From: Oscillospiraceae bacterium
Lineage (GTDB): Bacteria; Bacillota; Clostridia; Oscillospirales; Oscillospiraceae
Direction of reading: 5' to 3'
Length of the DNA stretch: 9,779 nucleotides
NCBI GenBank assembly: GCA_016296235.1
Contig: JAEDJR010000069.1
Coordinates: forward strand, 1 to 9,779
The first letter of the stretch is position 1. Every line of letters starts with the position of its first letter. The position numbers were made by a program, and so were the translations under genes. This document shows positions 6,910 to 9,779 of this stretch, piece by piece. The notes beneath the pieces were generated by a model. It was not told the origin of the DNA, ran no database searches, and saw only the letters and a program-made list of their open reading frames with translations.

Positions 6910-6954
6910 GCCGCCCGCGGCAGTTTTCCGGGATTGAAAACTGCCGCGGGCGGC
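6910..6954 (-). terminator. Large hairpin, probable terminator of the UroD-like gene
   Basis: GCCGCCCGCGGCAGTTTT (6910-6927) and its exact reverse complement (6937-6954) form an 18-bp perfect stem with a 9-nt loop, 17 nt after the stop codon of the UroD-like gene. On the minus strand the hairpin is followed by TTCCTTATG, only moderately T-rich, because the TTTT/AAAA bases lie inside the stem near the loop. Termination may thus be partial, letting some transcripts continue into the oxidoreductase gene. Confidence 0.7.
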
Positions 6955-6971
6955 GTAATTCATTTGAATAA

Positions 6972-7961
6972 TCAGAAGTAGCGCTTGCTGGCCTTGTCTA
7001 TTTCCTCAGAAAGGGCGTCGTAGACGCCGGGGAAAGTGCTGACAGGCAGGCCCTGGGACGCGTTGGGAATGAAGTACAGCTTGCCGCACTCCCGGCAGGC
7101 CCGATCCACTTCCCGGGCCACCACTTCCTGGGTCCAGCCCTCATAGTCCACGGAGGCGCTGTCGATGCCGCCCATGAAGGAGATCTTGCCGCCGTATTTC
7201 TGAATCAGCTCGGGGATGTTGTTGGTGGTCATGACGCCCTGCCAGATATCGATGCCCATGTCGATCATATCCGGCACCAGGGTGGCGGCGTAGGAATCGG
7301 AATGGTGAATAATCAGCTCCACGCCATGGGACTTGTAATAGCCGTAGATTTTCTCGTAGGCCGGCTTGTAGAACTCCCGGAACATCTCCGGCGAGAGGAA
7401 GGTGGATCTCTGGCTGCCCCAGTCGTCGTGGTGGAAGAGGGCGTCGGGCTTCAGATACTTGCAGATTTCCGCTGCATAGTCCAGCTCAAACTCGGTGATG
7501 CAGTCGATGATCTCGTGCATCTCGTCGGGATATTCATAGAACGCCATGAGGCAGTTCTGGATTTCCATCAGATAGTGGCACTGTTCAAACACGCCGGGGG
7601 CAAAGAACGGCGTGACGAACTGCTCCTTGCGGTCGATGGCTTCCGCCTTGGCGATGAAAGGCTCCCACTCCTGGGCGTCATAGACGACCCGGGGCACCTT
7701 CACATAGTCCCGCCAATGCTCAACGTCCTTGATGACGATATGCTCGGGGTCGTGGACCGGGAAGGCGCCGGGGGTTCCCTTGGGCCAGGAGCGCGTGATG
7801 CCCCAGGCGTTGACCACATTGAGGTCACCATAGTTGGGCTTGGGATTGCGCAGGCCGAAGGGCGATCCCTGCACAACGCCGAAGGCTTCATACTGGTTGA
7901 CAAAGCGGTCCGGATGGCCGCCGTGGATGGTTTCCAGCAGATTCTGACGTTTGGTAAGCAT
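6972..7961 (-). CDS. Uroporphyrinogen decarboxylase (UroD/MtaA)-superfamily protein
   Basis: The 329-residue protein matches the UroD superfamily, which includes HemE and the cobamide- or corrinoid-linked methyltransferases of anaerobes. It shows HHDDWGSQRSTFLSPEMFREF (177-197) and HHSDSYAATLVPDMIDMGID (219-238), positioned like the DDWGxQ and HxCG...PDLIEIGVD elements of the methyltransferase-like branch. It lacks the N-terminal HemE motif, so a heme role is unlikely. The usual zinc-ligand cysteine in HxCG is absent: the sequence is H220-S-D-S, so any metal site must differ. Activity is unknown. ATG 7961 has GGAGG 7 nt upstream. A TTGACA promoter lies at 8032-8060. The gene is divergent from the PucR-like regulator, an arrangement that often marks a regulator and its target. 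Relatives lie in sugar or aromatic-methyl catabolism loci, but nothing here decides between them. Confidence 0.85.
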   Translation of the reverse strand: MLTKRQNLLETIHGGHPDRFVNQYEAFGVVQGSPFGLRNPKPNYGDLNVVNAWGITRSWPKGTPGAFPVHDPEHIVIKDVEHWRDYVKVPRVVYDAQEWEPFIAKAEAIDRKEQFVTPFFAPGVFEQCHYLMEIQNCLMAFYEYPDEMHEIIDCITEFELDYAAEICKYLKPDALFHHDDWGSQRSTFLSPEMFREFYKPAYEKIYGYYKSHGVELIIHHSDSYAATLVPDMIDMGIDIWQGVMTTNNIPELIQKYGGKISFMGGIDSASVDYEGWTQEVVAREVDRACRECGKLYFIPNASQGLPVSTFPGVYDALSEEIDKASKRYF

Positions 7962-7982
7962 ACTTCTTCCTCCATTTCATTG

Positions 7983-8010
7983 AAAAGAGCAAAACTCCGA
8001 TTGCCCTTCT
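7983..8010 (-). promoter_or_regulatory. Possible 5'-leader hairpin of the UroD-like gene
   Basis: On the minus strand AGAAGGGCAA (8010-8001) can pair with TTGCTCTTTT (7992-7983) over 10 positions, two or three of them G-U, with an 8-nt loop. It lies between the predicted transcription start (about 8025) and the Shine-Dalgarno. Its T-rich 3' arm gives it a weak attenuator look. With few G-C pairs it may have no function. Confidence 0.2.
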
Positions 8011-8031
8011 TTTGTCCGTATATCCAATTCC

Positions 8032-8060
8032 ATCCTACTATTTCGCCGTTCTATTGTCAA
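8032..8060 (-). promoter_or_regulatory. Promoter of the UroD-like gene
   Basis: The minus strand carries a perfect TTGACA (8060-8055), a 17-bp spacer and TAGGAT (8037-8032, 4/6 match). The expected start near 8025 leaves a 64-nt leader. It lies back to back with the regulator promoter, about 50 bp between the two -35 boxes. Confidence 0.65.
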
Positions 8061-8111
8061 TTACGTTGCGCTTTTCCCGTCAGATTTCCTCTATTCTTTC
8101 AGGCGTCCCTC

Positions 8112-8140
8112 TTGTCTTTCCTCATTTTTGAGGATATAAT
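8112..8140 (+). promoter_or_regulatory. Promoter of the PucR-like regulator gene, with palindromic spacer
   Basis: TTGTCT (8112-8117), a 17-bp spacer and a perfect TATAAT (8135-8140) form a strong vegetative promoter. The spacer holds an inverted repeat CCTCA-TTTT-TGAGG (8120-8133), placed where a bound protein would occlude RNA polymerase. It could be an autoregulatory operator, though 5-bp arms also occur by chance. The transcript would start near 8147, just before the AGGAGG at 8152-8157. Confidence 0.75.
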
Positions 8141-8163
8141 TCCATACAGAGAGGAGGATGCCC

Positions 8164-9699
8164 ATGCATGATTTTTCCCCACCGGTCCGGATGCTGCTGA
8201 GCATGCAGATGCTGGCGGACGCCCTGGAGGAGCTGTCTCTGGAACACCGGCTGCAGCCGGAGGGCGACGAGCCACGGCTGCGGGGCTGTCAGCTGTACTG
8301 CGGCCAACACAACCTGCAGGAGGATCTGGTCTATCTGCTCCCCGGGGAGGCCCGGGATTTTCCCGCCGACACCCATTGCTATCTCACCACCGGCAGTCTG
8401 CAGGGCCGCGCGCCCCACATCCGCTGCGTCGGGTGCTCCGACAGCCGGCTGTTCAACGCCGTGCTCTCCGTGTTCCAGCAATACCACGATTTTGAGCAGC
8501 AGCTCAGCGCCATCGTCACCGGCGGCGGAACCCTGGACGACCTGTGCCGGCTGAGCAGCGCATTCTTCCACAACCCGGTGTATATCCACGACAGTATGTT
8601 CACGGTTCTGGCCATGTCCCACCGGGTGGAAGGAATGCTCAAGCCGGAGTACAACGAGCAAAGCGGCCAGTTCCTTGTCCCGCTGCAGCTAATCAATGAC
8701 TTCAAATTCGACGAAAGCTACCGCAGCACCCTGGAGCAGCGGCAGGCCAGCGTCTGGGACGGCGGACCATCCCGCCATCGCCTGCGCAGCCTCTATGTCA
8801 ACCTCCTGGACGACGGTCACTACCGGGGGCGGCTCCTGATTAACGAGCTCAGCACGCCCCTGCAGCCGGGGCAGTTCCGGACCGCGGAATATCTGGCGGC
8901 CTATGTCATGCTGATTCTGCACCGGGATGAGCAGCGAACGAATTCCCATTCTCACAGCTTTGACGATACCTTTGCCGACCTGCTCTCCACCGGGCAGGCG
9001 GACCGGCACGATCTGGAGACCATGCTGGATATTCTGGACTGGAACGCCGGGGACCGGTACCTCTGCCTGAGATTCCGGAGTCAGGATTCCGGCATCGCCG
9101 TCCGTTCCGACAGCGCCCTGCGCGGAATTCTGGCGGGCCTGCTGCAGCACTGTGCCAGCTTCTATTTCCAGCAGCAGCTCTGCGCCGTGGTCAATCTGAC
9201 CCGCTCCAGGCAGAGCCCCCATGCCATCCGGCTCCGGCTGGCACCCCACATCCGGGACAGCTATATGTTCGGCGGCATCTCCAGCCCCGTCTGCGGGATT
9301 CACGCGCTCCCGGACGGCTTCCGGCAGACGGAGCTTGCGCTTCAGGCTGCGGCCAGGCGCGGTCAATGGCTGCTGTCCTTCTCCGACTGCGCCCTGGATT
9401 ACATCCAGCACTGCGCCGAGGCCTGTCTGCCGCCGTCGCTGCTGGCGGCTCCGGTTCTGCTGGAGCTGCGTCAATACGACGGCAGTCACGGCACCCAGTA
9501 TTATGAGACCCTGCGGGCTTATCTGCTCCACGAGCGCAGCATCCCCCGCACGGCGGAAGCGCTGATTATCCACCGCACCACCCTCACCTACCGCCTTGGC
9601 AAGCTGGAGGAGCTATGGAGCCTCAACCTGGACGACAGCGATACCCGGCTGTATCTGCTGCTGTCCTTCCGCATGCTGGACGCGGGCAGGGAACCGTGA
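8164..9699 (+). CDS. PucR/CdaR-like transcriptional regulator
   Basis: The 511-residue protein ends with a PucR-type helix-turn-helix (about 446-505). Its core, TAEALIIHRTTLTYRLGKLEEL, is the family signature of an alternative helix-turn-helix followed by the NTLxYRLxKIE-type recognition helix. Upstream lie an N-terminal ligand-type region (about 1-90), a central sensor-like region containing VYIHDSMFTVLAMS (about 105-235), and a degenerate GGDEF-like CdaR segment (about 265-400). These boundaries are estimates by eye. Such regulators usually activate nearby catabolic genes in response to a metabolite; the ligand is unknown. The divergent UroD-like gene is the likeliest target, and autoregulation is possible. 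I chose ATG 8164 rather than 8158 because AGGAGG (8152-8157) is 6 nt before the former and directly touches the latter. No membrane segment or phosphorylation domain is visible. A hairpin and a repeat follow the stop codon. Confidence 0.9.
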   Translation: MHDFSPPVRMLLSMQMLADALEELSLEHRLQPEGDEPRLRGCQLYCGQHNLQEDLVYLLPGEARDFPADTHCYLTTGSLQGRAPHIRCVGCSDSRLFNAVLSVFQQYHDFEQQLSAIVTGGGTLDDLCRLSSAFFHNPVYIHDSMFTVLAMSHRVEGMLKPEYNEQSGQFLVPLQLINDFKFDESYRSTLEQRQASVWDGGPSRHRLRSLYVNLLDDGHYRGRLLINELSTPLQPGQFRTAEYLAAYVMLILHRDEQRTNSHSHSFDDTFADLLSTGQADRHDLETMLDILDWNAGDRYLCLRFRSQDSGIAVRSDSALRGILAGLLQHCASFYFQQQLCAVVNLTRSRQSPHAIRLRLAPHIRDSYMFGGISSPVCGIHALPDGFRQTELALQAAARRGQWLLSFSDCALDYIQHCAEACLPPSLLAAPVLLELRQYDGSHGTQYYETLRAYLLHERSIPRTAEALIIHRTTLTYRLGKLEELWSLNLDDSDTRLYLLLSFRMLDAGREP

Positions 9700-9718
9700 C
9701 CGGCCAACAAAAAGAAGG

Positions 9719-9743
9719 GCCTGTTGCAAAATTCGCAACAGGC
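9719..9743 (-). terminator. Hairpin, probable terminator for a leftward gene beyond the window
   Basis: GCCTGTTGC (9719-9727) and GCAACAGGC (9735-9743) form a perfect 9-bp stem with a 7-nt loop, 20 nt after the regulator stop codon. A T-rich tail (CCTTCTTTTTG) follows it only on the minus strand; on the plus strand ACAAAAG follows. This suits a leftward transcript coming from outside the window. For the regulator mRNA it would be a 3' hairpin without a U tract. Confidence 0.5.
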
Positions 9744-9744
9744 A

Positions 9745-9779
9745 CAAAAGATGACCGCACCAAGGCTCCCCTGCGTAAG
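9745..9779 (+). repeat. Copy 2 of the terminator-associated repeat, cut by the window end
   Basis: CAAAAGATG (9745-9753), ACCGC and ACCAAGGCTCCCCTGC (9759-9774) match the reverse complement of 17-46 at 28 of 30 positions; the two differences are at 9754 and 9757. The last bases, GTAAG, suggest the loop and first arm base of a GGCTCCCCT...AGGGGAGCC hairpin whose second half lies beyond the window. If so, this would be the real rho-independent terminator of the PucR-like regulator gene, the same position and orientation the first copy has relative to glgA. Confidence 0.65.

Noticed and set aside
8158..8163. Start of the PucR-like gene at ATG 8158
   Set aside because: The AGGAGG touches this ATG with no spacing, whereas ATG 8164 has the ideal 6-nt gap.
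1..9779. Whole window as a transposon or island bounded by the terminal inverted repeats
   Set aside because: No transposase, integrase or target duplication is present, the content is ordinary metabolic genes, and each repeat copy is explained by its place at a gene 3' end.

Overview
The window looks like chromosomal DNA from a GC-rich, gut-type anaerobic Firmicute, most likely an Oscillospirales/Clostridia lineage. The signs are the glgC-glgD-glgA gene order with a separate GlgD subunit (a Firmicutes trait), a long PucR-type regulator of the clostridial kind, strong AGGAGG ribosome binding sites, and promoters that match the vegetative consensus inside otherwise GC-rich DNA. The genus assignment is inference. 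I see no mobile element, tRNA, rRNA, CRISPR array or phage gene.

Layout. (1) Positions 1-3952, minus strand: a compact glycogen/ADP-glucose operon. It starts at an extended -10 promoter (3924-3952), runs through a possible 10-codon leader peptide, then glgC, glgD and glgA, and ends at a perfect 12-bp intrinsic terminator at the left edge. GlgC/GlgD make ADP-glucose from glucose-1-phosphate and ATP. GlgA polymerises it into alpha-1,4-glucan. No branching enzyme or phosphorylase gene is present here. (2) About 3953-4296: a non-coding divergent region with a rightward promoter and an overlapping cre-like palindrome. (3) 4297-5183, plus strand: an EamA/DMT-type transporter broken by a frameshift near 4561-4568, followed by a good terminator. 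(4) 5226-6853, minus strand: a Gfo/Idh/MocA oxidoreductase and an RluA-type pseudouridine synthase, overlapping by 4 nt or nearly abutting. (5) 6972-7961, minus strand: a uroporphyrinogen decarboxylase (UroD)-superfamily protein, probably not a heme enzyme. It is divergent from (6) a 511-residue PucR/CdaR-like regulator at 8164-9699, plus strand.

How they fit together. The glg operon is a complete linear-glucan synthesis unit. The UroD-like gene and the PucR-like regulator share a roughly 200-bp divergent control region, so the regulator is a natural candidate to control that gene and perhaps the oxidoreductase after it. The substrate cannot be read from the sequence.

The most notable non-coding structure is a 30-nt sequence, 28/30 identical, in opposite orientations at the two ends of the window. 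Each copy lies just after the last gene of a transcription unit and forms, or starts, the same CTCCCCT/AGGGGAG hairpin, so it looks like a dispersed terminator-associated repeat. I found no convincing undescribed multi-gene system. The best leads are this repeat, the frameshifted transporter, the glgC leader ORF and the UroD-like/PucR-like divergent pair.
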